Below are positions 37,069-45,516 of a stretch of DNA of 64,000 nucleotides, one piece after another. Positions within the stretch are counted from its first letter, which is position 1. Each line of letters opens with the position of its first letter. Where the stretch lies: contig JAPUEI010000075.1 in assembly GCA_027492675.1 (NCBI GenBank), positions 59,583-123,582 of the forward strand. Direction: 5' to 3'. The translations under genes and the position numbers were made by a program. The notes under the pieces are model-generated. The model saw only the letters and a list, made by a program, of their open reading frames with translations, was not told where the DNA came from and ran no database searches. The stretch is from Propionibacteriaceae bacterium. GTDB taxonomy: Bacteria > Actinomycetota > Actinomycetes > Propionibacteriales > Propionibacteriaceae.

Positions 37069-37662
37069 GTGACTGACTCGCTTCGCGCGATGCGCGACGA
37101 CGTGGCCGCCTGTGGCTACTTCCCGGACCTGATCACCGACGGGATGGTCCTGGCCATCGGGGATGAGCCGCTCGTCCGGCACTTGGTGCACCACGAGGCC
37201 ACGTTCGTGGAGGACTCCCTGCACCGCCACCTCACCGTACTGGCCCTCACGGACACTCGTCTGGTGGTGAGCCACACCGATGAGCACACGATCGAGCTGG
37301 GCCCGATGCAGGCCGCCAGCACCACTGAGGTCGTGTCGCTGGACGCGTTCACCTCGGTGTCGCTGACCCGCATCGTGAGCCACCCGGAGAAGTTCGGTAC
37401 GAACCAGTCGCGGGTCGAGGAGGCCTGGCTCGCTGTGGGCTGGGGCACCATGCGGCGCGCCGACCTCGAGCCGGCGGGATGCGGCGACCCGTCCTGCGAT
37501 GCGGACCACGGCTACATGGGCACGTTCACCGCCGATGACCTCACCGTACGGATGAGCGCCGCAGCCGACGGTCTGGAGAACGTGGGCAAGCTGGTCTCAT
37601 TCGGTGTGGAGCTGCAACGCCGTTCGCATCGCGGTGCACTGGTGACGCGAGTCGGCCGATGA
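37069..37662 (+). CDS. DUF5998 family protein
   Basis: The 197-aa product matches the conserved actinobacterial family DUF5998 in layout: a helical N-terminus (RAMRDDVAACGYFPDLITDG), a PH-like beta-rich middle with GYMGTFTADDLTVRMSAAADG, and a cysteine pair in CGDPSCDADHG. The role is unknown. GTG at 37069 is used; ATG at 37060 is possible. The stop overlaps the next ATG by 4 nt, so it is translated with the phosphodiesterase gene. Confidence 0.72.
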   Translation: MTDSLRAMRDDVAACGYFPDLITDGMVLAIGDEPLVRHLVHHEATFVEDSLHRHLTVLALTDTRLVVSHTDEHTIELGPMQAASTTEVVSLDAFTSVSLTRIVSHPEKFGTNQSRVEEAWLAVGWGTMRRADLEPAGCGDPSCDADHGYMGTFTADDLTVRMSAAADGLENVGKLVSFGVELQRRSHRGALVTRVGR

Positions 37663-38777
37663 GCGAACCCGTCCTGCCGACGTACGGGACCGGCACGATC
37701 CGTGACGTCCTGGCCGCCGTCGGAGCCCATCTCGGAGTGCCGGGCTGCCGCGAGGATGCCCTGGGCCTGCCGACCGCCCAGCGCTGGGTCGTGCTGCTGG
37801 TCGACGGACTCGGGTGGCAGCAGTCGCGGGCCGCGCTCGCGAGGACGCCGTTCCTGGCCGGCGCCATCGGACACGCACAGCTCATCACCACCGGCGTCCC
37901 GTCGACGACCGCAACGTCGATCACCAGCCTCGGCACCGGTCTCACCCCCGGGCAGCACGGCATCGCCGGCTACATGTACCGCAACCCGTACACGAAGCGG
38001 ATCTTCAGCCCACTCACCTGGGACGGGGTCAGCGACCCCCTGGCCATGCAGCCCATGCCGACGATCTTCGAGCGCGCGAAGGCCGATGGCGTCGCCGTGA
38101 CCTCGGTGCTGCCGGCTCGCTTCGAGGACAGCGGGCTCACGCGGGCCGCGCTGCGCGGTGGCACGTTCGAGGCCGTGAACGACGAGCGCAACGACGAGGA
38201 CCGGGTGGCCAAGACGGTCCGCGCGGCGTCGCGGGGCGAGAAGTCCATGGTGTACGTGTACGAGCGTATGCTCGACCACGCGGGCCACGGCAAGGGGACG
38301 GCGTCGAAGGAGTGGCTCGACGAGCTCATCCGGATCGACGCCTTCGCCGACGCGCTGCGCGAGGAGCTTCCGGACGACACCCGCCTCATCGTCACCGGTG
38401 ACCACGGCATGGTCGACGTGCCGGAGGACCATCGGGTGGTCATCGAGGACGAGCCCGAGCTCCTGGCCGGCGTCGATCTCATCGGCGGCGAGCCGCGGCT
38501 GCGCCAGCTGTACACGACGAGCCCGGATGCGGTGGCAGCGCGCTGGGCGGACCGCCTCGGCTCGATGGCCTGGGTGCGGACCCGCGAGGAGGCGCACGCG
38601 GAGGGCTGGTTCGGCCGGCTGGCGCCCCGGGTCGCCGATCGCTTCGGCGACGTCGTCGTGGCGTTGCGCGACGACTGGGCCGTGTTCACCCGCGAGGTGC
38701 CCGGCGAGTTCGGGCTCATCGGCATGCACGGGTCGCTGACGAAGGCCGAGATGGAGATTCCTCTGATCTGTGAGTAG
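37659..38777 (+). CDS. Alkaline phosphatase superfamily nucleotide pyrophosphatase/phosphodiesterase
   Basis: The 372-aa protein is of the alkaline phosphatase superfamily, type I phosphodiesterase branch. VVLLVDGLGWQQ holds the first metal-binding Asp, GVPSTTATSITSLGTGLTPG the nucleophile Thr, and VTGDHGMVDVP the DH metal pair. It lacks an obvious signal peptide, so it may act in the cytosol. Actinobacterial homologues lie beside DUF5998 and sulfurtransferase genes. The substrate is unknown. The start overlaps the DUF5998 stop (ATGA). Confidence 0.85.
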   Translation: MSEPVLPTYGTGTIRDVLAAVGAHLGVPGCREDALGLPTAQRWVVLLVDGLGWQQSRAALARTPFLAGAIGHAQLITTGVPSTTATSITSLGTGLTPGQHGIAGYMYRNPYTKRIFSPLTWDGVSDPLAMQPMPTIFERAKADGVAVTSVLPARFEDSGLTRAALRGGTFEAVNDERNDEDRVAKTVRAASRGEKSMVYVYERMLDHAGHGKGTASKEWLDELIRIDAFADALREELPDDTRLIVTGDHGMVDVPEDHRVVIEDEPELLAGVDLIGGEPRLRQLYTTSPDAVAARWADRLGSMAWVRTREEAHAEGWFGRLAPRVADRFGDVVVALRDDWAVFTREVPGEFGLIGMHGSLTKAEMEIPLICE

Positions 38778-38803
38778 TCCGGGCGCGGCACTAAGGTGCG
38801 GGC

Positions 38804-39649
38804 ATGGATCCACTCATCGACGTCGTCGAACTCACCCAGCTGCTGGACGGGACTGCCGTCACGCTCCTCGACGTCCGCTGGACGCTCGGTGAGCGGACCG
38901 GGCACGACGCGTACCTGAAGGGCCACCTGCCCGGGGCGGTGTACGTCGACCTCGACGACGAGCTCGCCTCTGCGCCGGGAGCTGGAGGTCGTCACCCGCT
39001 GCCCAGCCCAGAGGTCTTCACCGAGGCCATGCAGAGGGCGGGCGTGGATGCCGACCGGCCCGTGGTGGCGTACGACGCGGCACCGGGGTTCTCGGCCGCC
39101 AGGCTCTGGTGGCTGCTGACCGATGCCGGACACGCGGACGTGCGCGTCCTCAACGGAGGCTTCCGCGCCTGGCGTGATGCTGGGCAGCCCGTCGAGAGTG
39201 GCGAGGTGCTGCCGGACCGCGGCAGCTTCGTGCCCGAGCCGGGGCACCGCCCGACGGTGGACGCTGAGGGAGTGGCGGCTCACGTGAGGTCGGGCGGCGC
39301 GCTGCACGACGTCCGTGGGGCAGAGCGCTACCGCGGCGAGGACGAGACGGTCGACCCCGTTGCGGGTCACATTCCCGGAGCCCGCAACGTCCCCGTGATG
39401 GCGCTCACCGGTGGTGGAGGCTTCCTGCCTGCCGAGGCCCTGCGCGAGAAGCTCGCCTCGGTCTCACCCGGCGATGTGCTCTCGTGCGGGTCGGGCATCA
39501 CCGCCTCGGCGGCGATGCTGGCGGCCGAGCATGCGGGCATCGAGGGACTGGTGCTGTATCCAGGCTCGTGGTCGGGATGGATCACCGACCCGTCGCGGCC
39601 GGTGGCCACGGGCGCCGAGCCGGGGGAGTACCCCGCGGCCCAGGGGTAG
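38804..39649 (+). CDS. sseA: Thiosulfate/3-mercaptopyruvate sulfurtransferase
   Basis: The 281-aa protein has two rhodanese domains: an inactive N-terminal half (LLDVRWTLGERTGHDAYLKG) and a C-terminal half with the active-site loop LSCGSGITAS, whose CGSGxT form is typical of 3-mercaptopyruvate sulfurtransferases. It transfers sulfur to thiols or cyanide. TAAGGT (38792-38797) ends six nt before the ATG, so the mRNA is probably leaderless. Confidence 0.88.
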   Translation: MDPLIDVVELTQLLDGTAVTLLDVRWTLGERTGHDAYLKGHLPGAVYVDLDDELASAPGAGGRHPLPSPEVFTEAMQRAGVDADRPVVAYDAAPGFSAARLWWLLTDAGHADVRVLNGGFRAWRDAGQPVESGEVLPDRGSFVPEPGHRPTVDAEGVAAHVRSGGALHDVRGAERYRGEDETVDPVAGHIPGARNVPVMALTGGGGFLPAEALREKLASVSPGDVLSCGSGITASAAMLAAEHAGIEGLVLYPGSWSGWITDPSRPVATGAEPGEYPAAQG

Positions 39650-39716
39650 CTGATCCACGCCTCAGCGCACGGCGTACAGCCCCAGTCGTACGGCTGTATC
39701 CCAGTCCTGCGGAATC

Positions 39717-40850
39717 TCAGTCCTTCGGACCGAACATGATCTCGTCCCACGTCGGCACAGAGGCCCTCTTGCTGCGGCTCCGCTTCGACGGGGCCGCAGG
39801 AGCTTCGTCTGAGGCCGGCTCGGCGACCGACGGGGGTACAGGTGGGGTCTCCGCCACGGCGGGAGCCTCGATGGGCTCAGGATCTTCCGAAGCCTGGTCC
39901 TCGGGATCGATGCGCACGATCCGGGTCGGGTCTGACGAGTCGGTGAACAGCGACAGTTGCTCCGGCTCCTCACGCGGCGCCACCGGGTCCTGGAGGCCCT
40001 TGTAGATCCGCACCGAGTCCTCGTCGATGCCCGAGATCATGTCGTACAGCACATCCATCTCGGATCGCGGCGGCACGAGGTCGTAGACGCCGTTGACCTC
40101 CTGCAGCTCCGCCGGCGTGTAGTCGTGCACCTCGTGCAGCGTCGTCAGCCCGTACGAGCCGGGGCCGCTCGCCGTCAGCGTCGCACGCACCAGGGCGAGC
40201 TCGTCATCGAGGTCGATCGTCGGCTCGTCGTCGGGGTTGGGGTTGCGCCTGCGACCGGGCTGTGGGCCGTGGGCAGGGCTGGTCTCGTCGATCAGCCACC
40301 GTGCCTCGTCGTTGTCGGCGACGGAGAACCTGCCGGCGAGGTCGAAGAGGAATGCCGCCACGTGGTGTGAGCTGCCGGACTCGTACGTCGCCTGTACGAC
40401 CCAGCGTCCATCCGGGCGCTTCCAGGCATCCCAGTCGACGGCGTCGATGTCGATCCCGCGTTGCAGCAGTCGGGTCGCCACGGTGGCGCGCAGACCTCGG
40501 ACGGAGGCTGCTTCGCCGCGTCGGCGCACCGTGCCGGCGATCGCCATGCCCACGAGGTGGGCACGCTCGGCGAGCACGGGGGCAGCGAACGGCTCGATCC
40601 TCTCGACGGGCACGCCAGCGGCCTGTGCGACCGACTCGACCGCCTCACCCGCCCGTACCCGCGCCTGGATCTCGCGAGGCCGCAGCTGACTCTCCATGTC
40701 GATCTCCAGTTGACCCAGTCGAGGCCGGTCCCCGCGAAGGGCGGCCGTGAGGCGTTCATCGACCGGGACGACGATCTGTTCCTCGTCGTCCATCGCGACG
40801 AGGAGTGATGCGCCGTCTCCGGTGAGCCCGAGGGGCCGTCCCATCCGCAT
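39717..40850 (-). CDS. sepH: Septation protein SepH (DUF3071)
   Basis: The 377-aa protein has the DUF3071 N-terminal domain, including LEIDMESQLRPREIQARVRA, a helix-turn-helix-like stretch (QARVRAGEAVESVAQAAGV), then a charged and proline-rich linker and a basic C-terminus (KRSRSKRASVPTWDEIMFG). In Streptomyces and Mycobacterium SepH binds FtsZ and promotes filament assembly at division sites. ATG at 40850 and ATG at 40844 are both possible. It converges on sseA; TACAGCC (39675-39681) with GGCTGTA (39692-39698) may form a weak shared terminator. Confidence 0.87.
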   Translation of the reverse strand: MRMGRPLGLTGDGASLLVAMDDEEQIVVPVDERLTAALRGDRPRLGQLEIDMESQLRPREIQARVRAGEAVESVAQAAGVPVERIEPFAAPVLAERAHLVGMAIAGTVRRRGEAASVRGLRATVATRLLQRGIDIDAVDWDAWKRPDGRWVVQATYESGSSHHVAAFLFDLAGRFSVADNDEARWLIDETSPAHGPQPGRRRNPNPDDEPTIDLDDELALVRATLTASGPGSYGLTTLHEVHDYTPAELQEVNGVYDLVPPRSEMDVLYDMISGIDEDSVRIYKGLQDPVAPREEPEQLSLFTDSSDPTRIVRIDPEDQASEDPEPIEAPAVAETPPVPPSVAEPASDEAPAAPSKRSRSKRASVPTWDEIMFGPKD

Positions 40851-41052
40851 GCGTGGCCATTCTCGTTCCGCTATGTCGGCCCAACCTACAACGCGAGCGC
40901 GTCCCGTGCGTGGAGGCAGACCGAACGGGCCGTTCGACGGCGCTCAAGGGGGGAGCCGGATCAGGAGGTTCTTGCGCAGTGTGGTACACATTCCCACGAA
41001 CGACGCCGCACGACGCGGTCACGATGCATGACGGCAGGACACGGAAGGGACC

Positions 41053-41349
41053 ATGGCGACCGACTACGACGCGCCCAGGAAGACCGACGAGGACACCAAC
41101 GAGGACAGCCTCGAGGAACTCAAGAGCCGCAGGAACGACAAGAACTCCGGCAAGGTCGACGAGGACGAGGCCGAGGCCGCCGAGGCGTTCGAACTCCCCG
41201 GCGCCGACCTCTCCCACGAGGAGTTAACCGTACGGGTGCTGCCGCGGCAGGCCGACGAGTTCACGTGTGCGTCATGCTTCCTCGTGAAGCACCGCAGCCA
41301 GATCGCCGAGACGCGCAACGGCCAGTCGTACTGCGTCGACTGCGTCTAG
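41053..41349 (+). CDS. DUF4193 family small zinc-ribbon protein
   Basis: The 98-aa product has an acidic N-terminal half (RKTDEDTNEDSLEELKSRRN) and a C-terminal zinc ribbon with CASCF and CVDCV. DUF4193 is a conserved actinobacterial family without proven function. RBS-like GGAAGGGA lies before ATG 41053. Codon 58 is TTA (41224-41226), a rare leucine codon in this GC-rich DNA. The gene sits between sepH (divergent) and DUF4235 (convergent) in the dut region, as in other actinobacteria. Confidence 0.85.
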   Translation: MATDYDAPRKTDEDTNEDSLEELKSRRNDKNSGKVDEDEAEAAEAFELPGADLSHEELTVRVLPRQADEFTCASCFLVKHRSQIAETRNGQSYCVDCV

Positions 41350-41368
41350 CTTCGGACGCACGGCACTA

Positions 41369-41384
41369 GCCCGCACCGACGGGC
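41369..41384. terminator. Weak hairpin between convergent DUF4193 and DUF4235 genes
   Basis: GCCCG (41369-41373) and CGGGC (41380-41384) form a 5-bp stem with a 6-nt loop in the 38-bp space between two convergent stop codons. It may be a shared terminator but is short. Confidence 0.4.
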
Positions 41385-41387
41385 AGG

Positions 41388-41648
41388 TCAGCCCTTGAGG
41401 CTGCCCTGCCACTGGCGGATTTTGCGGTTCGCGAACCGCCCCATGAGCAGTTGGGCGACGCCTACGCCGATCGAGGACGCCACGAACCAGGTGACCGCCT
41501 CGCGGGCGGGGACCTCGGGGTCGTGCGGATCGGGAGGCGTGTCGCCTGTGGCTGCCTGCCACAGCTTCCGGACGACGAACTGGGCGAGGAATGTGGTGAG
41601 GGCACCGATGATCGCCGGGTACGCCTTCTCAAGGATCTTGTCGTTCAT
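41388..41648 (-). CDS. DUF4235 family membrane protein
   Basis: The 86-aa protein has two likely membrane helices (AIIGALTTFLAQFVV and VTWFVASSIGVGVAQLLMG) separated by a short Pro/Asp-rich loop, and a basic C-terminus. DUF4235 is found in actinobacteria and its function is unknown. ATG at 41648 is preceded by AGGAGG. It is divergent from the DUF3093 gene. Confidence 0.8.
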   Translation of the reverse strand: MNDKILEKAYPAIIGALTTFLAQFVVRKLWQAATGDTPPDPHDPEVPAREAVTWFVASSIGVGVAQLLMGRFANRKIRQWQGSLKG

Positions 41649-41786
41649 GCAGCCTCCTGTTGCGTGGGCTCAATCCTAGGCTGCCCGACCGACGCACGTC
41701 CGTAGCCGCCGACACGGTGTCGCGGACCCCGAAACCCACCCGTCGCCCCTGCGGATCCGGCCGACGCGTCCGAGTAGTCTGACGGC

Positions 41787-42233
41787 GTGACCTACTCCGA
41801 GCGTCTACGGCCACCGGTGTTGTGGTGGATCGTCTTCCTGCTCGTGGGCGTGACCTTCGTCATCGCGGTCGCCGTCTTCCTCGACAGATGGTTCGTGCTC
41901 GCGACGCTCGTCGTCGTGCTCGCGGTCGAGGTGGTGACGATGCTCGGGTTCACCGCAGCCGTGACGGTCACATCCAAGGGCGTCTCGGCGGGTCGCGCGC
42001 AGCTCGAATGGCCGTACGTGGGCGCGGTCACGCCGTTGTCCGGCGAGGAGGTACGGCTGCGCCTCGGGCGAGACGCCGACCCGCGGGCATATCTGATGTA
42101 CCGCTCGTACGCCCCGGAGGCCGTTGAGATCGCCGTGTCGGATCCGGCCGACCCACATCCGTACTGGCTGGTGTCCACGAGGGACGCGGCGGCTCTCGCG
42201 GACGCGATCGAGAAGGCGAGGGTCGTCGCATGA
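41787..42233 (+). CDS. DUF3093 family membrane protein
   Basis: The 148-aa product has two membrane helices at the N-terminus (VLWWIVFLLVGVTFVIAVAV and VLATLVVVLAVEVVTML) and a cytosolic beta-rich C-terminal domain. DUF3093 genes are found next to dut in actinobacteria; function is unknown. GTG at 41787 follows TAGTCT (41775-41780) by six nt, so it is probably leaderless. The stop overlaps the ATG of dut. Confidence 0.82.
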   Translation: MTYSERLRPPVLWWIVFLLVGVTFVIAVAVFLDRWFVLATLVVVLAVEVVTMLGFTAAVTVTSKGVSAGRAQLEWPYVGAVTPLSGEEVRLRLGRDADPRAYLMYRSYAPEAVEIAVSDPADPHPYWLVSTRDAAALADAIEKARVVA

Positions 42234-42730
42234 CAGCAGAACAGGTCACCGTCCGCGTCCGTCTCCTGGACAAGGGGATGGACGTCCCGACGTACGCGCA
42301 TCCCGGCGATGCAGGGGCCGACCTGCGCATCGCCCACGACGTCGCCATCATCCCCGGCGAGCGGATGCTCGTCGGAACAGGTGTCGCCCTCGAGATCCCC
42401 GAAGGCTGGGTGGGGCTCGTTCACCCCAGATCGGGGCTGGCGGCCCGACAGGGGCTGACCATCGTCAACGCACCGGGGACGATCGACTCGGGCTACCGCG
42501 GCGAGGTGCAGGTCAACCTGCTGAACACCGACAGGCGCGCAACCATCCGTCTCAAGCGCGGAGATGCCATCGCCCAGCTGCTTCTGCAGCGGGTCGGACA
42601 CGCGACGTTCGAGGTGGCGGACGACCTGACCGACACCGTCCGCGGCCAGGGCGGGCACGGGTCGAGCGGCGGGGTCGCCGCGTGGACTAGCGTTGACCAG
42701 CAACCATCTGCCACCTCTCAGGAGCTATGA
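42230..42730 (+). CDS. dut: dUTP diphosphatase
   Basis: Hydrolyses dUTP to dUMP, keeping uracil out of DNA and supplying dTMP synthesis. The 166-aa trimeric enzyme shows its five motifs: HPGDAGADLRI, the PRSGLAARQGL segment, GTIDSGYRGE with the catalytic Asp, RGDAIAQLLLQRV, and RGQGGHGSSG at the C-terminus. It overlaps the DUF3093 stop by 4 nt. The next gene starts one base after its stop. Confidence 0.96.
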   Translation: MTAEQVTVRVRLLDKGMDVPTYAHPGDAGADLRIAHDVAIIPGERMLVGTGVALEIPEGWVGLVHPRSGLAARQGLTIVNAPGTIDSGYRGEVQVNLLNTDRRATIRLKRGDAIAQLLLQRVGHATFEVADDLTDTVRGQGGHGSSGGVAAWTSVDQQPSATSQEL

Positions 42731-42731
42731 C

Positions 42732-43517
42732 GTGATCTTCGGCCGCAAGAAGCAGCAGGCGACTCCCGCCGAACCCGAGCCGGTGGACACCGATGAGGAG
42801 GTCGACCTCGACGAGGACGACGAACTCGACGACGACCAGCTCGACGAGGACGACGAACTCGACGACGAGGAGACCGACGAGCTCGAGTCTCCGGACGAGG
42901 ACGTCTACGACGACGACCACGAGGACGCTCAGGACGAGTGGGTCGCCTTCGACGAGTCGCAGGACTGGCGTGAAGACGGCCCCTTCGACATCAGTGAGGT
43001 GGACCTCGACTCCGACTCGGTGGCGCGGCTCGACCTGGGCTCGCTCATCGTGACCCCTGAAGAGGGGATGCAGATCCAGATCATCGCCGACTCCGAGTCG
43101 GGCAACGGGCTGGCCCTGGTGCTGGGCCTCGACGGGTCGGCCATCCAGGTCGAGGTGAAGGCCGCTCCCCAAAGCGGTGGATTCTCCGCCGAGATCCGCA
43201 GCGACATCATCGAGGAGACCCGGGCCACCGGGGGGCGCACCGAGCTCGCCAAGGGCCCGTACGGCACCGAGCTGCGCCGCGTGGTCCAGGTCCAGGGGGC
43301 TGACGGCGAGGACGCGTTCGCTCCCATGCGTGACTGGCTCGTGGAGGGGCCGCGCTGGATCCTGGTCGCCCGCCTCATGGGCGAGGCCGCTGTCGACGTC
43401 GAGGGCGACGGCGCTGCGGCGATCTTCGACGAGGCGTTCAGGAACCTCATCGTGCGCCGCGGGGATGACCCGATGGCGCCGGGGCAGACCATCCCGATCC
43501 GTATCCCGGAGGGCTGA
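42732..43517 (+). CDS. DUF3710 family protein
   Basis: The 261-aa conserved actinobacterial protein has a long Asp/Glu-rich N-terminus (about residues 12-65) followed by a globular domain containing LGSLIVTPEEGMQIQIIAD and AFRNLIVRRGDDPM near the end. The family is found between dut and an OB-fold gene. Function is unknown. GTG at 42732 follows CAGGAG. Earlier in-frame starts lie within the end of dut. Confidence 0.85.
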   Translation: MIFGRKKQQATPAEPEPVDTDEEVDLDEDDELDDDQLDEDDELDDEETDELESPDEDVYDDDHEDAQDEWVAFDESQDWREDGPFDISEVDLDSDSVARLDLGSLIVTPEEGMQIQIIADSESGNGLALVLGLDGSAIQVEVKAAPQSGGFSAEIRSDIIEETRATGGRTELAKGPYGTELRRVVQVQGADGEDAFAPMRDWLVEGPRWILVARLMGEAAVDVEGDGAAAIFDEAFRNLIVRRGDDPMAPGQTIPIRIPEG

Positions 43518-43518
43518 G

Positions 43519-43890
43519 ATGGACTCGCAGACGGAGGGGTTCTGGCGTCGGCTGGCCCGCAGGCTCGTGTCGTCGAACGACGAGCTCGTCTCCGAGCAGC
43601 TCGCCAACGAGGCCGCGTCCGCGGGCTGCGAGCAGATCAAGGACGCACGCATTCGCCAGCACATTCACCTGCGGGGGACCATCCAGGCCATCACGCTCAC
43701 TCCCGAGCAGGACGACCGGCGGCTCGACGTAGAGCTCGACGACGGCACCGGCAACGTCACCCTCGTGTGGATGGGCCGACGCCTGATCCCCGGCATCGAG
43801 GTCGGCCGCACGCTTGACGTGTGGGGCACGCTCACCATCTCCGACGGACGCCGGGTCATCTTCAACCCGGCGTATGAGCTCGCCGCCTGA
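43519..43890 (+). CDS. OB-fold nucleic acid-binding protein
   Basis: The 123-aa protein has an N-terminal helical region and an OB-fold in the C-terminal half (HLRGTIQAITLTPEQDDRRL through VTLVWMGRRLIPGIEVGRTL). It matches the OB-fold protein that follows DUF3710 in actinobacteria (Rv2694c region). It probably binds single-stranded nucleic acid; the partner is unknown. ATG at 43519 follows the DUF3710 stop by one base. It ends 4 bp before the convergent TrkA gene. Confidence 0.82.
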   Translation: MDSQTEGFWRRLARRLVSSNDELVSEQLANEAASAGCEQIKDARIRQHIHLRGTIQAITLTPEQDDRRLDVELDDGTGNVTLVWMGRRLIPGIEVGRTLDVWGTLTISDGRRVIFNPAYELAA

Positions 43891-43894
43891 GCGG

Positions 43895-44755
43895 CTACTC
43901 CTCGAAGGGCAGGTCCGGCTCGTCGTCCCTTGCCGGAGCGTGCGTCGGGGGTGCCTGCGGGCCTGACGGGGATTGCGCGTCCAGCACCTTCACCGCGGCA
44001 GGAGCCGGGGACGCCAGCGGGTTGACCTCCACCTTCGGCGTCGGGGTGATCTTCGCCGCCCGGTGGTCCAGCTCGTGAGGCTGGGTCGCGGCCGTGGCGC
44101 GCGGGGACAGGAACGCTGAGAGCTCGGCCTCGTGGTCCGGGTCGATGAGGAAGAGCAACTCGTCACCGGCCTCCAGCGCGCCGTCGCGATCCGGCGCCAT
44201 GCCGCGTCCGTCGCGGATGATCGCCGTGAGCACGGTCTCGCCCGGCCAGGTGATGTCGCCGATCCGCCGTCCCACAGTGGGGGAGCTCTCGGGCAGGGTC
44301 ATCTCGACGAGGTTCGTACGGCCCTTCTGGAACGTCAGAAGTCGGACGAGGTCGCCGACGGTCACGGCCTCCTCCACGAGGGCGCACATGAGGCGCGGTG
44401 TCGAGACGGCGACGTCGACGCCCCACATGTCGTCGAACAGCCACTCGTTGCCGGGGTGGTTCACCCGTCCGACCGTGCGGGGCACGCCGAACTCGGTCTT
44501 CGCGAGCAGCGCGTGGACGAGGTTGGCCTTGTCGTCGCCCGTGGCGGCGATCGAGACGTCGCAGGTGTCGAGGTGGGCCTCGGCCATCGAGTCCAGCTCG
44601 CAGGCGTCGGCGAGCAGCCACTCGGCCTCGGGCACGGAGGCCGGCTTGATGGCCCCGGGCTCCTTGTCGATCAGGAGCACCCGGTGGCCGTTGGCGATGA
44701 GCTCGCGGGCGATGGAACGGCCGACGTTGCCGGCTCCGGCGATAGTGACGCGCAT
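43895..44755 (-). CDS. TrkA/RCK family potassium uptake protein (CeoC/CeoB type)
   Basis: The 286-aa cytosolic RCK protein starts with the NAD-binding TrkA-N domain (MRVTIAGAGNVGRSIARELI, GxGxxG) and continues with a TrkA-C domain (about residues 135-215), then a proline-rich disordered tail of about 65 residues that is not part of the family core. Such proteins gate potassium channels or carriers in response to nucleotides. ATG at 44755 follows GAGGAG. It is 11 nt downstream of a second TrkA gene on the same strand, and a KimA-like permease is divergent; no TrkH is visible. Confidence 0.85.
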   Translation of the reverse strand: MRVTIAGAGNVGRSIARELIANGHRVLLIDKEPGAIKPASVPEAEWLLADACELDSMAEAHLDTCDVSIAATGDDKANLVHALLAKTEFGVPRTVGRVNHPGNEWLFDDMWGVDVAVSTPRLMCALVEEAVTVGDLVRLLTFQKGRTNLVEMTLPESSPTVGRRIGDITWPGETVLTAIIRDGRGMAPDRDGALEAGDELLFLIDPDHEAELSAFLSPRATAATQPHELDHRAAKITPTPKVEVNPLASPAPAAVKVLDAQSPSGPQAPPTHAPARDDEPDLPFEE

Positions 44756-44766
44756 GGTGGTTCTCC

Positions 44767-45429
44767 TCAGTGCTCGATCGGGGGGACCGACAGGCTGTCC
44801 TGCACGTCGTCGATGCGGGCCGACTCGACCATCGCGTAGACGATGTCGCCCGACTGCAGGACCGTGCTCTCGCTGACGACCATGGCGTTCCCGTACCGGG
44901 TGAGGGCAGGGATCTGGGCGCGGGCGTGGGCGGCGACGGCGCTCACCTTGTGACCGATCCAGCCCTGGTGCACGGGCACCTCGCACAGCTGGACAGCGCC
45001 CGAGGGGTCGCGCCACAGCCCGGCGATGCCGCCCGGGACCATGCGCCGCAGCACCTGGTCGGCGGTCCAGCGCACGGTGGCGACGGTCGGGATACCAAGC
45101 CGCTCGTACACCGCCGCGCGGCCCTGGTCGTAGATGCGGGCGACGACGTTCTCGACTCCGAAGCTCTCTCGGACGACACGCGCCGCGAGGATGTTCGAGT
45201 TGTCGCCGCTGGACACCGCCGCGAAGCCGTCGGCGTGCTCGATGTCGGCTGCGAGCAGCACATCTCGGTCGAAGCCGACGCCCTTGACCGTGGTGCCGCG
45301 GAAGTCGGTTCCCAGCCTCCGGAACGCGTCGACGTCGACGTCGATCACCGCCACGGTGTGCTGTCGCGACTCGATGCTGTGCGCCAGGCTCGACCCCACT
45401 CGGCCGCACCCCATGATCACGTAGTGCAC
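44767..45429 (-). CDS. TrkA/RCK family potassium uptake protein (second copy)
   Basis: The 220-aa protein has TrkA-N (VHYVIMGCGRVGSSLAHSIE) and TrkA-C domains (about residues 130-210), with no disordered tail. GTG at 45429 follows GGAGG. The pair corresponds in order to ceoB and ceoC of Mycobacterium, which form the cytosolic part of a Trk-type potassium system. The two genes are 11 nt apart and probably form one operon. The divergent gene across an 87-bp gap is a KimA-like permease. Confidence 0.86.
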   Translation of the reverse strand: MHYVIMGCGRVGSSLAHSIESRQHTVAVIDVDVDAFRRLGTDFRGTTVKGVGFDRDVLLAADIEHADGFAAVSSGDNSNILAARVVRESFGVENVVARIYDQGRAAVYERLGIPTVATVRWTADQVLRRMVPGGIAGLWRDPSGAVQLCEVPVHQGWIGHKVSAVAAHARAQIPALTRYGNAMVVSESTVLQSGDIVYAMVESARIDDVQDSLSVPPIEH

Positions 45430-45516
45430 TGGACCTCCACTGACGAACCGCTGTGAACGGGTCCACGCTACCGGCGCAGAGCGCCGTCCAACGACATGGG
45501 TCGTATTGTCGTCACC

